64,000 nucleotides of DNA from Aphrocallistes beatrix (GCA_963281255.1 OY725495.1:3782001-3846000), one strand, 5' to 3'; counted from the first letter of the stretch, positions 20,501 through 32,611 are shown. Numbers and translations: made by a program. Notes: generated by a model from the letters alone, not told the origin.

Positions 20501-23500
20501 ATGTAGCTTGTAATTGCTCCATTCTGCTCTATTTCAATCGGTGGTCCCCATACAACAAGGATAGCGGTAGCGTTTATAACGAGAGAGCTGTTGAGTTGAG
20601 GAGATCCAGGAACTAAGGATATATAATTTAGTTTATTTAAATACTTATATTCGCTTAGCCATTATAAACTTGATCAATATGATCATTAACACATATTAAA
20701 ATATTTTTTTATTTTAAACAAATAATCCAATATTTTATGAAAATTTTACCAAATGTGATGTATATGTATTCATTCGTTAAAAAAATCGTTTAGAGAATAG
20801 TTTCCAAAGAAATTCACATAATAATTCATATAAGCATTTGGAGTTTTATTATAATTCTAAAGCCCATTGATCACTCACCTCCTTCTGGAGTTAACACTAC
20901 AATACTTGCAACATTCAAGCTAGCGCCAGCTCCATTGATAGCTCGAACTGTGATAGTGTAGTTAATGAACTCCTCAAGCTCTGTAAGGTTGACCTCACTT
21001 CTCCTCACTAGAGGATATGAGCCAGCAGAGACAGGAACTATTTCATGTCTGAATTCAGTATCAAGAGGACTGCCTTCATAGGTAAGGTTGTAAGATGATA
21101 TCGGTCCTTTCTGATTGATGCCTAACGGAGCATCCCATCGCACGAAAATCGAGGTTGTGCTCAGAGAAAATCCAGTTAGGTCGAGTGGCACAGAGTCTGG
21201 AACTAAATCGATATTGAATTAAATAAGGAAAAATCGAGGAATTATAACAAATTTTTAAAATTGATCTTACTTTATGATAAATGTTGTAAATTTAAAAACT
21301 TTTTTCCTGTTAACTCAATTTTACCATTTCTTGCAAATAAATTGAGATTTTAATTCATACGTAAAACTAACAATATTCTATTTGATTAAAAAAATCCATA
21401 TTGCAAAATATCCAAAATAGAATTGCATTATAATCCAAATGGTTGAACCATGGACACTTACCAGCTTGTAGAGTTGTGATGCTGAACAAGTCAGTGAATT
21501 GACTAGCTCCTGCTCCGTTGATAGCACTCACTCGAATTGAATAATTGTTAAACGCCTGTCTGCCAGTCAGGTTGAAGTAGACAGCTGACACAGCTGGGAA
21601 CACAGCTGATACAGTATGACTGATGTACTGAAAACTATCTTCGAATGGAGAACCGATAAAGCTAATGTTGTATCTAAATATAGGTCCGTTCTGTTCCTGC
21701 AAAGGCGGTGGATTCCATCTCAGAGATATTTGAGTGTCTGTAGCGTTTCCAGTCAAGTTTCTTGGAGGTTGGCTAGGAACTAAAAGAAGCTTTCATGATA
21801 TCAAATTCCTCAAAAATTCTAGATTAACTGATAATTATGAAAGATTAGAATACCGCATTTCTTTATACCTCAATTTGGATTCCTGTGGTTCAAATATTGA
21901 TATGTACCAGTTCAATGTCGGCCAAATACATTGTATATCACTCCAAAGAGGGCTCTAAAATTTATCTGTTGCCCCGTAGAATAAAGACTAGCACAGCAAA
22001 TTATTCTCTCTTTCAGATTTTCCAATAATTCGTGCAGTTAGAATTATTGAAAAGTCCACTACATCTGAAATTTTAATTTTTCATCAGATGGTAAATGGGG
22101 TTAAATTTAATAATGAAGGCTACTACTGGAGGGTATACGGTACTCAAAATGATCCGTACGAATCTTCCATTGAAAAAATGAACTGAATTTCAATTTTGTA
22201 ATTACCAGTAGCATTTGTCCTTTGAGTTGTGTTTGCAGGTAAACTGATACCAGCAGCATTACCTGCAGTTACTTCAATTATATAATCATTAAAAGAATCC
22301 AATCCTGTAAGGATGAACTCTGTCAGTGCTGTGAGAGGGTATGCGATGTTTGCAATATTAACAAGAGAATTCCTTGTGAACATTTCAAATGTAAGACCAG
22401 TATAAGAGATGTTGAAGGATAGAATTGGGCCATTCTGATCAACTCCCAAAGGTGGAGTGATGACGAGACGGATGGAAGATGAGTTGACAGCTTCTGAAAG
22501 GATACTTTGGGGAGGTTTTGGAGCTATAAAAGAGGGAAATGTAATAACGTAAGATGATTAATTTCCTGACTTTGGCTAGGATAATGTCTCAATTTGGATT
22601 AATAACTGGAAACAAGAAGCGAATAACACTTAATGAAATAGTGCTCGCTCCTTAAATCTATGATCGTTACCAATGAAACATCTTCTTAGATAGAATAACT
22701 CATAGGTGCAACTAGATTCTGATCGCTGGGTGGGTACACATCCAACTAAATGGTCTATTATTATATATTTCGTAATTGATTAAACTTCTAATTACCTGCA
22801 ATATCGGTTGTGAAGTTCACTACAATGCTAGGGGGACTTAATCCGTACTCACTAAGGAACCCGATTCGGAGAGAGTAGTTGTTGAATTCTTCTAAACCGG
22901 TTAAATTAAAGTTTGTTGAGTTTATAACTGGGTAGGTTTCGTGGCTAAATAGATCAGTTGGGGTGAATACATCAACATGGATGTACTCATAATGAAGTAA
23001 ATCATTTAATTCTGCGAAATGTTCTTCTAAAATATGTGAGCTCACAAGTAGATGAAATAAAGAATCTATCTGGAAAGGGAAGCCTTTGTATTCTATAAGA
23101 TACCCAACTATCGGTCCGTTCTGATCTATTGCCACAGGTGGATCCCACATCAATTGAACTTCTGTAGCAGAAACACCCTTGACTGTGAGATTTAGAGGTG
23201 GACTGGATGGATCTATGTCAGAAATTAGATGTAAACAAAATATATACTTCAAATTGAATGGTTTATTTATGTTGTAATGCTAGATAATGTACACATAATT
23301 TTCAACTCATTTTTTTGTTTTCAGTTATTGATTGCTGAACGAATGTTCAAGTCATCATTTAAGTGTTAAATCTGGTTAGTTTCCTGTGGATTGCTCTGTA
23401 GACAAAGATTTTATTTTTCACTTCATGACTATCGTAAAAAGCGTTTTAGATGACAGTCATTTTGGTTATGTCCTACTAGTATGATTAATAATTCATACAA

Positions 23501-24495
23501 AATTCTAAGCAAGCAACTCACAATCTGGTTCTGTGTATTCAAATTCTTTCGAAGTGTATGGACCAGATCCAACAGCATTATTGGCTCTAACTCGGACCAA
23601 GTAATCATTATATTCCTCCAGTCCAGTTAACTCATGGAATATTTGAGCATTAGCAGGGTAGACAAGATCTACAACCGTGTATCTATCGAAGCCAGGAGGT
23701 AATGGGAACGGATATCCTAGAACTTCTATCGTATAAGATGTGATGAGTCCGTTTTGATCTGTGATAGGGGGAGGACTCCATGCCAGCCCGAGGCTGTAAG
23801 AGGTGAAAGATACGATTCTGAAATCTTGGGGTGCTCCATCAGGGGCTACAGATATAATGAATAATTTGAATACCATATAACTATTAAAATACATGCATTC
23901 CTTCGCAACATTGATTTCTTTCTGTTTTGGGTCATTTCAATATTTCAGTACTTACAGTTAACATTATTTAATTCATCATAAAATAGCTTCAGTATTTAAC
24001 TCTATGGGTAGAATCAATATTTGTGTGAATGTTAAAACCTAAATTTTAATGTTAAAACCTGAATTTTCTGTAATTTCGTCTTATCTGAGTCTTAATCACT
24101 AAGTTTAGAGTATTGTACTTATACTAAATTGGATATTTGGGTATTAAATATATTTGTCTATTCTCACTGACCTGTTGCATCCGTCACAACGGGAACTTCA
24201 GAAGAAAAGTTGCTCAATAGGAACATGCTAATTGAACTGATTCTGATGGAATAAGTGTTGAACTGTTCGATCCCGGTGAGATTAAATACAATAGTTTCAG
24301 TGGCAGCAGGGGCAGGATTGGGTACCTGATAGGATATGAACTGGACATCTTGGTCCAGCGGAGTTCCTTGATAAGATATGTTGTAGCCGATGATTGTTCC
24401 ATTCTGTTCCCCCACTACTGGGGGAGACCAGCTGATTCTGATGGTCGTAGAATTGAGAATAGTAGCTACTACGCTCCTTGGAGGTGAAAGGGGAT
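17504..24495 (-). CDS. FN3-repeat type I membrane receptor (3' exons; 5' end not found)
   Basis: Thirteen exons (complement, transcript order): 24495-24172, 23845-23522, 23212-22796, 22523-22206, 21779-21462, 21202-20879, 20612-20289, 19840-19484, 19415-19110, 18828-18723, 18641-18338, 18266-18215, 17790-17504. All boundaries are GT/AG and the frame closes, giving about 1252 residues. The first nine exons each encode one FN3-like domain (W..P...QNG.I..Y, then N.Y.I.V.A.N..G) in symmetrical phase 1-1. The third is longer, with about 30 inserted residues. A juxtamembrane region follows, then a TM segment (ILLPILLVFLILVAVIIGLV), a basic stop-transfer and a tail of about 60 residues ending DTSV, a class I PDZ-ligand pattern. 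No kinase or phosphatase domain. The signal-peptide exon was not identified. Probably an adhesion or guidance-type receptor (inference). Confidence 0.85.
19888..20130. repeat. 11-bp minisatellite in receptor intron
   Basis: About 22 copies of ATGCTCAAAWT in the intron between exons 20612-20289 and 19840-19484. Units differ mainly at one A/T position (CAAAAT against CAAATT). Because 11 is not a multiple of 3, all three forward frames stay open and mimic proteins; they are not genes. Confidence 0.92.
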
Positions 24496-24794
24496 CTATA
24501 AAAATAAATATATCTCTCTCAGTAAATATATATTGAGCAACAGGAAAATTATGATTAAGGTGACAGAATTTATAGATATACTTGATTTAGACATCAAGAT
24601 TATTATCTTGCTAATAATCAATACATTTATTCGAGCAAGGAACCCCTCATTTATGTACATAAATATGAAATAGTTTCAAATAATTATATCAAAAATTATT
24701 ACAGTAATAAATTACCATTACTAATGATGCAGGTAGAGTTGTGACTGAAGAAAAGTATCTAAAAATATTGATTTGTTCAATTATACAATTAAAC

Positions 24795-24941
24795 GGTATG
24801 GTGGAAATAGTTCCAACCAAAACCGGAAATAGTTCGACTTTCCAAAAAGGGAAATAGTTCGAAAAAAACCCACCATTAATCCTAATGATAAAAAGTCGAA
24901 CTATTTCATTTTTCGAAAAGTCGAACCATTTCCGCATTACC
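24795..24941. mobile_element. MITE with 9-bp TSD (GGTATGGTGGAAATAG family)
   Basis: 147 bp. Left end GGTATGGTGGAAATAGTTCC; right end GGAAATGGTTCGAC-type read inverted, closing in ATTACC. Flanked by the direct repeat CAATTAAAC (24786-24794 and 24942-24950). A second copy in opposite orientation is at 57128-57299. The interior is made of repeated GAAATAGTTCGA motifs and folds on itself. Confidence 0.75.
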
Positions 24942-26501
24942 CAATTAAACGTATGTCTAAAAATTAAAATATACCGGCATTTTCTCATTAAAATATAATC
25001 CAAATTGAAAATTTGTTAAACACCAGATACTTTAAAGGGGTTTAAGATTCATTAAAATCGTACCAATAGAAATCCGAATAGATGTTTGATGCAGAATATA
25101 ATCTTAGACATAATTCCTATCCACAATACTACATCCATCATCTTATATGCTACATATTTATACACACGAGTACTAGAGTGTCAACCAAACCTTAAATTTA
25201 CGCTTTGATATTTCGGCAACACATTTGCTGTATTTAGATGCAATTTCTTTTCAGATATAAATTTGATAGTGTTTTTGTGGATACATTAGATCCACTTACT
25301 GTATCTGTGGATATACGTCTATATTGGTAGTTTCAATACCGCCACGATGTAGTAAGAGCATCTGCTTGAGTATCTAGTGCGTAGTAGGAGTATATAGAGG
25401 TAATGATCACTTGATCAGACTAACAACTTTGTGTTGGTCATTTGCTCTACCAAATTAGTAAATATAATCTATTATTCAACTTAAAGATCCTACTAAGACC
25501 AATTCCACCATCCATGCTAGCATTAATTTAACACTTAATAACATTAGCAATTGAAATTAAATCGCTGACGATATCTGAATCAAACCTAAGTATAGGAATT
25601 ACGAATTATGTATGTTGGCCCCAGCTGATACATATTTTATTGAGTGACGTTAAAATTTGTTTGTAATAGAAACTAAATCAGCCCATGAAGTAAAATTTAA
25701 GGCGTTTTAGAATCTCACCAAAATTAGTGGTCGACAACCTATAATCAGCTAGTAGATAGATTCTCTTTGGGGTATGTCGTAAAGACCTAAGCACATATTT
25801 TTGAATAAAGTGATAGTACTGAGTTGTAATCTTCACTCTATATTGCAGAACTACAGCCGGACTGCTCTAGTAGCCACCTCCATATAGAGGTCATAGCGAC
25901 CACCTAAGAACAGTCCAGTCCGATTTTCTATAATATTGATTCTATAATATTGAAAATTGTGGCCTCTTGGCCAAATGGTGGCCTCAAAAACTAACTAAGA
26001 ACTAGGTTTTCAATAGAAAATTCAGTAAACTTACTTTGCTTTTACTAACTACTCATTCGTCATCATTTTCCAAAAAAGAGACAAAATTTAAGATAGTCTC
26101 CAATGCAAATTTTTGACTCTAATGCGATTGTGATATTAAATATGAATACACAATAAATATATTAAGATGACACTAATGTATGCTATTACTTAGTATTGCA
26201 TTTGGTTGCAAGATGAATCACTAAAATATAGATAATATCAACCATAGACCAACCTCTATTTGTCATCTTCAATTTCAACTGTGCAATATTATATTCAACA
26301 TACATAGTACCTATATCTTATGAATCATATTTTATGCGTGTAAAATGGTTGCTTTTCATATTTTCGGATAAGAAGTGCACTTATTAAGTTAAATTTCATG
26401 GGATGAATCATAGCAATATTTCATCAGTTATTAATGAAGGTATATATAGATAGACTCTTTCACAACAAATACTAGATCATTGGAAAGCTAACTTCGAAAT
26501 A

Positions 26502-26690
26502 CAGTCGACTCCACTTAATAGGGTCACATCGGTCAGAGGACATTTTGTCCCGATTAAGCGGAGAACCCTATTAACCGAAAATCTTTTTGTATTAGCTTCT
26601 ATGTGTGAGAGCTATTCCTTTCCTGCCAAAAGTGGCCCGATTAAGCGGCTGAACCAATTAAAAAGTGACCCTATTAAGTAGAGTCGACTG
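26502..26690. mobile_element. Tigger/pogo-like MITE
   Basis: 189 bp, ends CAGTCGACTCCACTTAATAG and its complement, with TA on both sides (26500-26501, 26691-26692). Same family as 53609-53797 and 54877-55064. Located about 160 bp before the F5/8C gene 3 start. Confidence 0.85.
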
Positions 26691-26849
26691 TATTGCATTT
26701 GATATTGGTACCAAATGAATTTAATTTACTTATAATAGAACTAAGCTGTCCTAGTTTCATTTTTATCACGAAAGCAATATTATCATTATATGTATATACT
26801 ATTTCAAGTATCTAACAGCTGTTTTTTATATTTTTAGCCTGAATTCAGC

Positions 26850-27720
26850 ATGACTAAAATCTACCACATAATTTCTCTGCTCTTAATCTGTACGTGCTAC
26901 AACCTGGTAGCCAGCAACAAAGCTCCATCCTGTCTCATGCCCTGCCATCCTTCCGTGAAACCATTAATCACCAAGTCTTCACTCCACCACATTTCAACAT
27001 ACGCAATCGAATCTTTCCGTCTGTCTTCCATACTAAACGGAATGAATGGAGAATTAAAAATTCTTCTTTCCTCGAATAAGCATGATCGGTCATACTCAAC
27101 CATTATCAATGTAAAAGAGTGGCACTTTGATGAAGTACGCGGTATTATGAACAACAAACCGACTATTTCCTCCGATCAGTTTAACAGTTATGTCCTCATC
27201 AAATTTCCATTTAATAAGGGCACAGTTGGAACCTAGTAGTAAACTCGGGGAAAATGCATTGTTAGAACAATATACTACTCTCTCAACTGAAGTAAAAAGT
27301 TCTAGTTCTGAAATACAAAAATTACAAATGCAAGCAAAATTGAAGTATGCAATCCATGAGGCTAACTTTAAATTAACTGGTTCCCATTACCCTAATCCTT
27401 TAACTTCAGTTCCAGACGATAGTCGTTACGCATGGAGTAATGATAGAAAATGGATGTACATTGAAATGAAAGAAGTCTTTACCATTAATTTAATACGAAT
27501 CCGTTTCTACGATAAAGATAAGCGTATTCACACTTATCAATTGGGTGTTTCAGAAGATGGGTTAGAGTGGAAGAGTTTATCTAATGGCAAGCAAGCTCAG
27601 TCTATTGAAGTCATCAAACTTCCTGAGCCGATAGAAGTACGTCATATTAGAATATCTGCTTACAGTAATAAGGATAATCATCTCCACTTGCATTTCTTAA
27701 CAGTAGATTGGATCTGGTAA
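26850..27720 (+). pseudogene. Secreted F5/8C protein 3, frame-disrupted
   Basis: The first frame (26850-27236) encodes a signal peptide, the family-specific PSCLMPC motif and an N-terminal domain, then stops. The remainder continues in the +1 frame from about 27215 to 27720 (coil, FTINLIRIRFYDKDKRIHTY, EVRHIRISAYS). Compared with 29678-30670, the two frames meet in the stretch between KFPF and AQLE, so a single indel at about 27210-27225 explains the break. The rest is uneroded, with no other stops, so this may be a very young pseudogene or a sequencing/assembly indel. The coil is shorter than in the paralogues. Confidence 0.75.
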
Positions 27721-29677
27721 TGATAACCTCCACCCTTGCAGTTCTTAACAGTGGATTTGAAAGTGGAAGAGGGTGGGATGTATAAGTAATGTGTGATATT
27801 TCTGTAATCTTTGTTTTATCTTTGTGCATGTCCTAATAGTAATACCTCATTAATGCATCATAAGTGATAGATAATGTAATTAATTAATATCTATATACTG
27901 CACTCTGTTATGCTGTGTCAAAATTTATGTTTGTTTGTTATAAAATCATTAAATTTTGTTCATATATCCTGATTGCATTTGAGACTGTAACATAAAAGTG
28001 AAATGAATAGAGTAGATTTGACTATAGAATAAAGACCAAAATTACTTACTAAGTAATGACTGCTCTATGCACGTACGTAGTCGTGAAGTTTTTAAGCTCA
28101 AAGGTGATTCTTACTCCAAATAACATAGTCACATTGCTTACAGATGGTAGATTAACCGTACATTATTTCCTTAATGAGGAAACTACGTTTGATTAATATT
28201 TAATTAAATTGTAACGAGATGAATAATTGACAACAATCAAATACCCCATTAGTCATATTCTAAGAAGAATATTTATGTTAAAGATACTATGAGCTCTATA
28301 ATTGATGTAAGTAGTCCGTAATCATGGTTTTCTCATCTCTTAATTTTTAAGGCCCTTAATATTAATTGATGGAATTACTCATATTTTCATAACTATCACT
28401 GACATTCCTTATTAGGTTGATAATAAAGAAATGTGCCAACTTAAGTTAAATGCATACATCATCTCAATGTGAAAATGATATCGATGATTCATATTGCATT
28501 TAAATAACGAATTTAAATGTTATAAACGTTTGCAAGAGAAGGAATATGATTTAATTTGCTAAAATTGTTATGATTTGATGGCAACATTTAATAGAGATGG
28601 AAATGAGATGAATCATCTTACTCCGATTGTCCATTAGTTTGTTTTAACTATGCAAGTGCTCTATCTACTAAGTTATCTGAAATTATCTAGTCTAATGAAT
28701 GTCGAGCTAAATACAGTTCAAAATGAATTGAAAAACAATATCTGAGATTTGAGTAATAAAGCAAACCTTAATATACAATTTTAACCGAAGATTGAAGGAA
28801 AGACACTATGCTGTGGACATCCGAGTACTCTAAACACTTTTGGTACAAGTAATCACCGTGTTGCAACCTATAATATCGATTTTCATCCGATGGTTGCCAT
28901 TGGGTGTAGCTATAGAAAAGTGGATGAAATTATTGAAAAATCAAGCCTTTTGAACATAGTTTTAGTTAAACTGTAAAGAGCTGTTCCAATACTGGTTCAT
29001 AGAGGGATGCGGGTGAGTAAGGTCAGAATTCTAGAGTAGATTTGTAAAAGTTTTGGCTTTGAAGTTTATTTGATACTTTAACATTTTGCACGAAAAAATG
29101 GCACTGTCGTTTATAGATCTTTGTACAGGATTACTGTAGAACATTGATAATTATTGTAACGGATATTTCACATGACACATTTGTTCAGTTTGTAATTACC
29201 TAAATAGGTGGCTACTATTATTGCATTAACATAGGCGCCCAGATGGTTCATGTAGACACGAAGTGTTTCCTAGCCCCGCAGCGCAAGCAAGCGTTAAAAT
29301 ATAATTAAAATATAATTGTTAAAATATAATGGATTACATTTAATTTATGATAAATTCAAAATATGAATCATTATACGATATACGAATAATGCTGAACTGA
29401 ATTTTATGTTATCTACTTGATATGAAATATGAGATAGTGAGTCATATTGACTTCAATATATACCTTTATGTAAATAACTATAATGGTGAAATCATATATC
29501 GCTGGTTTTAGATCATGAAATCATCTCAGAATAGTATACCAGTAGTACAGTGTATTCAGACTTAAGAGAAAGATGAATCATATTACTTTTGTGTTCTGAA
29601 TCCGGTTAGATATAAATATGGATGATTAAACATGTATTTCAACAAAGAACTGTACATTACTATTGCCTGAAATAAAC
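27721..29677. other. Upstream region of F5/8C gene 4
   Basis: No gene is seen. ATGAWTCAT palindromes at 28484-28492, 28608-28616, 29363-29371 and 29573-29581, plus GTGAGTCAT at 29437-29445. A truncated GC-rich hairpin repeat lies near 29268-29296. TATAAATA at 29611-29618 is 60 bp before the next start. Confidence 0.6.
29611..29618 (+). promoter_or_regulatory. TATA element of F5/8C gene 4
   Basis: TATAAATA, 60 bp before the ATG; the equivalent TATAAAT at 37816-37822 precedes gene 5. Confidence 0.5.
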
Positions 29678-30670
29678 ATGAAACACTGTGGATTAGTCTT
29701 CATAATTTCGCTGATCTGTGTATCAGCAGTCATGAGTTCTGAAATTCCCTCCTGTCTTATGCCCTGCAAACCTTCTTCCAATCCATTAATCACGGAATCG
29801 TCTCTTCACCATACTGTCACTCATTCCATTAATTCATTGCATTTATCCTCAAAACTTAACGGAGAAAGAGCTGAATTAAAAGTCATTGTGAGAACAGATT
29901 CCAAGTACTACTCATGCCTCGTTGAAGTGAGATATTTACAGGTTGATGAAATGTACGACATTATTAGTAAAGAGCCGAAGATTTCGTACGATGACTCTGA
30001 TAAAAACATCATTTTTGTTAATTTTAGAGGTTTTCCAAGATTAACTGCGCGTTTGCAACCAAATGGTAATTTCGATGAATTTGCTTTGTTAGAGAAAGTT
30101 AATAGCCTGCAAAATCAGCTAGCCACTGTGGAAATTCAGCTGAATAAGAGATTAAATGAGGCAGAATTTGAAAAATCCAAATCACAAGCAAAGCTAGAAA
30201 GTTTGCAAACTCAGTTTAAAAACTTGCAGAGGAAGACCAAACAGGATGAATCTGTAAATTACAAATTGCAAATGCAAACTAAACTGAAATATGCAATTTC
30301 AAACGCGACTATTAGCGGATCAGCATTAAGCTGTCGTTATCCTAGTATTTTCCAAGTTTCTTCACCAGAGGGTAAACGTTGGTGCTCGAGCGGAACTGGA
30401 CATTGGCTATATTTTAAACTGAAAGAAATGTTCACCATTAATTTAATTCGTTTCCGCCTTTATGACAGAGACAATCGGTTTTACACTTACAATTTAGCAA
30501 TTTCAAAGGATGGATTCAATTGGAGAACTTTAGCTGCTGGTAAGCAAGGAAGATCAATTCAAGAATTCAAACTCCCTAACCCTATAGAAATACGCTATCT
30601 AAGAATGTCAGGTTTCAATAGTCTTAGACCTCATATCGAATTACTTTCCATGATGATCGATTGGATCTGA
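29678..30670 (+). CDS. Secreted coil + F5/8C domain protein 4
   Basis: 330 residues from the ATG at 29678 (five upstream in-frame codons begin with TTG, not used). Signal peptide MKHCGLVFIISLICVSAVMS; PSCLMPCKPS motif; an N-terminal domain of about 100 residues shared only with 26850 and 37902; a heptad-rich coiled coil (about 135-195); then a BTBD9-like F5/8C domain with FTINLIRFRLYDRDNRFYTY and EIRYLRMSG. Likely a secreted oligomeric lectin-like protein; the ligand is unknown. A TATA element and bZIP-type palindromes lie upstream. Intronless. Confidence 0.85.
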   Translation: MKHCGLVFIISLICVSAVMSSEIPSCLMPCKPSSNPLITESSLHHTVTHSINSLHLSSKLNGERAELKVIVRTDSKYYSCLVEVRYLQVDEMYDIISKEPKISYDDSDKNIIFVNFRGFPRLTARLQPNGNFDEFALLEKVNSLQNQLATVEIQLNKRLNEAEFEKSKSQAKLESLQTQFKNLQRKTKQDESVNYKLQMQTKLKYAISNATISGSALSCRYPSIFQVSSPEGKRWCSSGTGHWLYFKLKEMFTINLIRFRLYDRDNRFYTYNLAISKDGFNWRTLAAGKQGRSIQEFKLPNPIEIRYLRMSGFNSLRPHIELLSMMIDWI

Positions 30671-31122
30671 AAGTTTGTAAAGCTCTTCTTCTATTTCATT
30701 CTTTTTGTGTTGTCTTATAACTCACTTTCCTTTACGTTATCACAGAATATGTTTGCAGTCAGCATGTTGGAGTTATTTTTGTGACCCTTGATTTAAATTG
30801 TATAATATGGCTATATGTATTGGATTAGTTGCCAACTACATAGATAATGTAATTTGATTGTTGTAGCATAACTTCTGGTATCCCCCATTTCAATGTATTA
30901 TATTATTAATTGATGTAAAATATTGCTCTGTATTAAAAAAATTAATTATGTATTAAAAATGAGATTAACATACCATATATACTCGAATAGTAGCTGACCA
31001 TCGAATAATAACCCCACAATGAGGGCGTAAAATTTTTGCCACCCCTTAGAATAAAGTTTTGGCAGGGGACGCAGTACTTTGAGGACTGTGGCAGTAAGGA
31101 AGCGTGACCGGTAGCGGTCTAC

Positions 31123-31171
31123 GGGTTCGAGGATCACCCTCCTAATGAGTCCTGAGATAGGACGAAACACC
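31123..31171 (+). ncRNA. Degenerate hammerhead-ribozyme motif
   Basis: Core layout is visible: putative cleavage base C31128; stem I G29AGG32 with C38CUC41 and loop AUCAC; core CUAAUGA (31142-31148; canonical CUGANGA with G5 changed to A); stem II GUCCU (31149-31153) with AGGAC (31159-31163) and loop GAGAU; GAAA (31164-31167); then CACC facing GGGUU at 31123-31127, a stem III with two mismatches. Such ribozymes occur in Penelope-like retroelements and retrozymes. The changed G5 and weak stem III make this copy probably inactive. No second copy was seen in the window. Confidence 0.6.
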
Positions 31172-31274
31172 ACTAGTCCAGTACGGCTGACTGCCCGGCA
31201 CTACGGTCCGCCCAGGCTCCAAACCTGGGGGAGCGCCCCCCCAGGTACCCACACTTGGCGCCTATGATCTTAAC

Positions 31275-31430
31275 CACCAGCTTACTTTTTCTGGTGGCTA
31301 ATAGCCACCAAATTCTAAATACACGATATAAAAATACCAGTACTTCAGAAATTTTGGTGGTTTAGTTAGTCACTGCGCTCAGAAATTTTAGTGGCTATTG
31401 CCACTAAACCACCAGATTCGTCGAGCACTG
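31275..31430. repeat. Nested inverted repeats (GGTGGCTA family)
   Basis: Contains the near-perfect palindrome GGTGGCTAATAGCCACC (about 31293-31309) and further pairs TTTGGTGGTTTAG / CTAAACCACCAGA and GTGGCTATTGCCAC. Probably a small foldback element. No coding potential. Confidence 0.6.
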
Positions 31431-32012
31431 TTATGACACTTTAATGTAGGCGATTTTTTATTTTAATTTTATGAAATTGGTAGAGCTATAATAATTGGCT
31501 TGCCGGTGTCAATGGGAATTCTTGCTTACAAAAGATGCAAACGTAAAAAAATAATAATATTCTCCAGAGCAAAATTAGTGAATAGAAGAGAGTCGACGAA
31601 GGGAGACTGAAGTGGATACAAAGTGAGGCTAAGCAAACAAACGCGAGTGTACCTTATAATTGCCTAAATTATATGTATTTCGTACTTAGTATGATCATCT
31701 TCTCTACCAACAATTCAAAATCTTTTTAGAAACACCATTACTGTGCAATAGTTTTATGGGACCTATTTTACTGCTTTTGTAATTTTACCTTCATTGTTTT
31801 GTCCTAATAACTGTAATTAGTTATATTCCAGGAGTTCTCTACAAGCATTAATAATGTACTAAATTGAATGCTCAATAATAAATCATTGTGCACATGAATA
31901 ATGCACCAAACAAGGTTCCAACGAATAGTTTTCCAAAAATAATCTAAATAGAAACTATGGAAATGATGAATACTCGTATACATAGATGCGTGTCCAAGGA
32001 ATTCAATAAATA

Positions 32013-32090
32013 ACAAGCGCACTTCGCTTGCTTGCGCTTCGCGGCTTGCGGACACTATGTATCCGCAGAGTCGCCCTGCGGGCGCCTGGG
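32013..32090. repeat. GC-rich multi-hairpin repeat
   Basis: AAGCGCACTTCGCTTGCTTG, GCGGACAC..GTATCCGC-type and CGCCCTGCGGGCG hairpins in series. The same order occurs at 39055-39125 and, inverted, at 42515-42600. Strikingly GC-rich against the surrounding AT-rich DNA. Confidence 0.8.
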
Positions 32091-32133
32091 GTTACTCAAT
32101 CTAACCTATTTTGGGAGTTTTTTACTTTATATA

Positions 32134-32611
32134 CACTGACTGAACAAAAGTATTCGTACACCCCATAACTCCCCATACAAATAGTTATAATACTGATTTA
32201 TTTAGCGTTTCAAGAATATTTAATTTGTGAGAGATACACTTAATTTGACTTCAAATTCGAATTCTCCACTTTCAAATTATCCACTTTATAAGTTTTCAAC
32301 TTAATTACTCTTCTTCAAGATTAAGTATTTTCAGCATTTGCTTTCCTATGCCACATGTCACGAGTGATCACCATTGTATATGATGGCATTGGTTGTATGA
32401 GGTGGCACAGTTTGAAAATTTTTAACCTTGTGGGAGTGTAAACAAGTTGAAAGATTAAAAAGTGAGTAATTCGAATATGGAGAATTCGAATTTGGAGTTA
32501 AATTAAGCGTATCTCTTACCAATTAAATACCTTGACTCGCTAAATAAATCAGTATTATAACTATTTGTATGGGGAATTATGGGGTGTGCGAATACTTTTG
32601 TTCAGGCAGTG
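32134..32611. mobile_element. Tc1/mariner-like MITE with long TIRs
   Basis: 478 bp with inverted arms of roughly 150 bp. Ends CACTGACTGAACAAAAGTAT and the complement of CACTGCCTGAACAAAAGTAT, with TA on both sides. The GAACAAAAGTATTCG-type end is Tc1-like. It interrupts a 143-bp-type repeat unit (compare 39740-39990), so it is younger than that repeat. No transposase frame. Confidence 0.82.

Larger units (their letters stand above)
24496..26849. other. Upstream of FN3 receptor and of F5/8C gene 3
   Basis: No certain exon is seen. It contains the MITE at 24795-24941, a self-complementary segment near 25855-26000, a Tigger-like MITE at 26502-26690, and ATGAATCAT palindromes at 26320-26328 and 26403-26411 (plus ATGAATCAC at 26213). 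A signal-peptide exon for the minus-strand receptor is expected here or beyond but could not be recognised. Confidence 0.5.

Noticed and set aside
25275..25400. Minus-strand 5' exon of the FN3 receptor ending in GTAAGT near 25303
   Set aside because: The phase does not fit the first FN3 exon and no signal peptide can be read.
27205..27230. Programmed frameshift in F5/8C gene 3
   Set aside because: No paralogue uses one and no convincing slippery site with downstream structure is seen; indel or sequence error is simpler.
29663..29677. Start of F5/8C gene 4 at 29663, and similar early starts for 13727-14269, 33181 and 46538
   Set aside because: Those frames begin with TTG or GTG; eukaryotic ATGs and paralogue alignment support the later starts.
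31124..31133. GGTTCGAGG as a tRNA/SINE B box
   Set aside because: It is better explained as stem III/I of the hammerhead-like motif; no tRNA-like head upstream.
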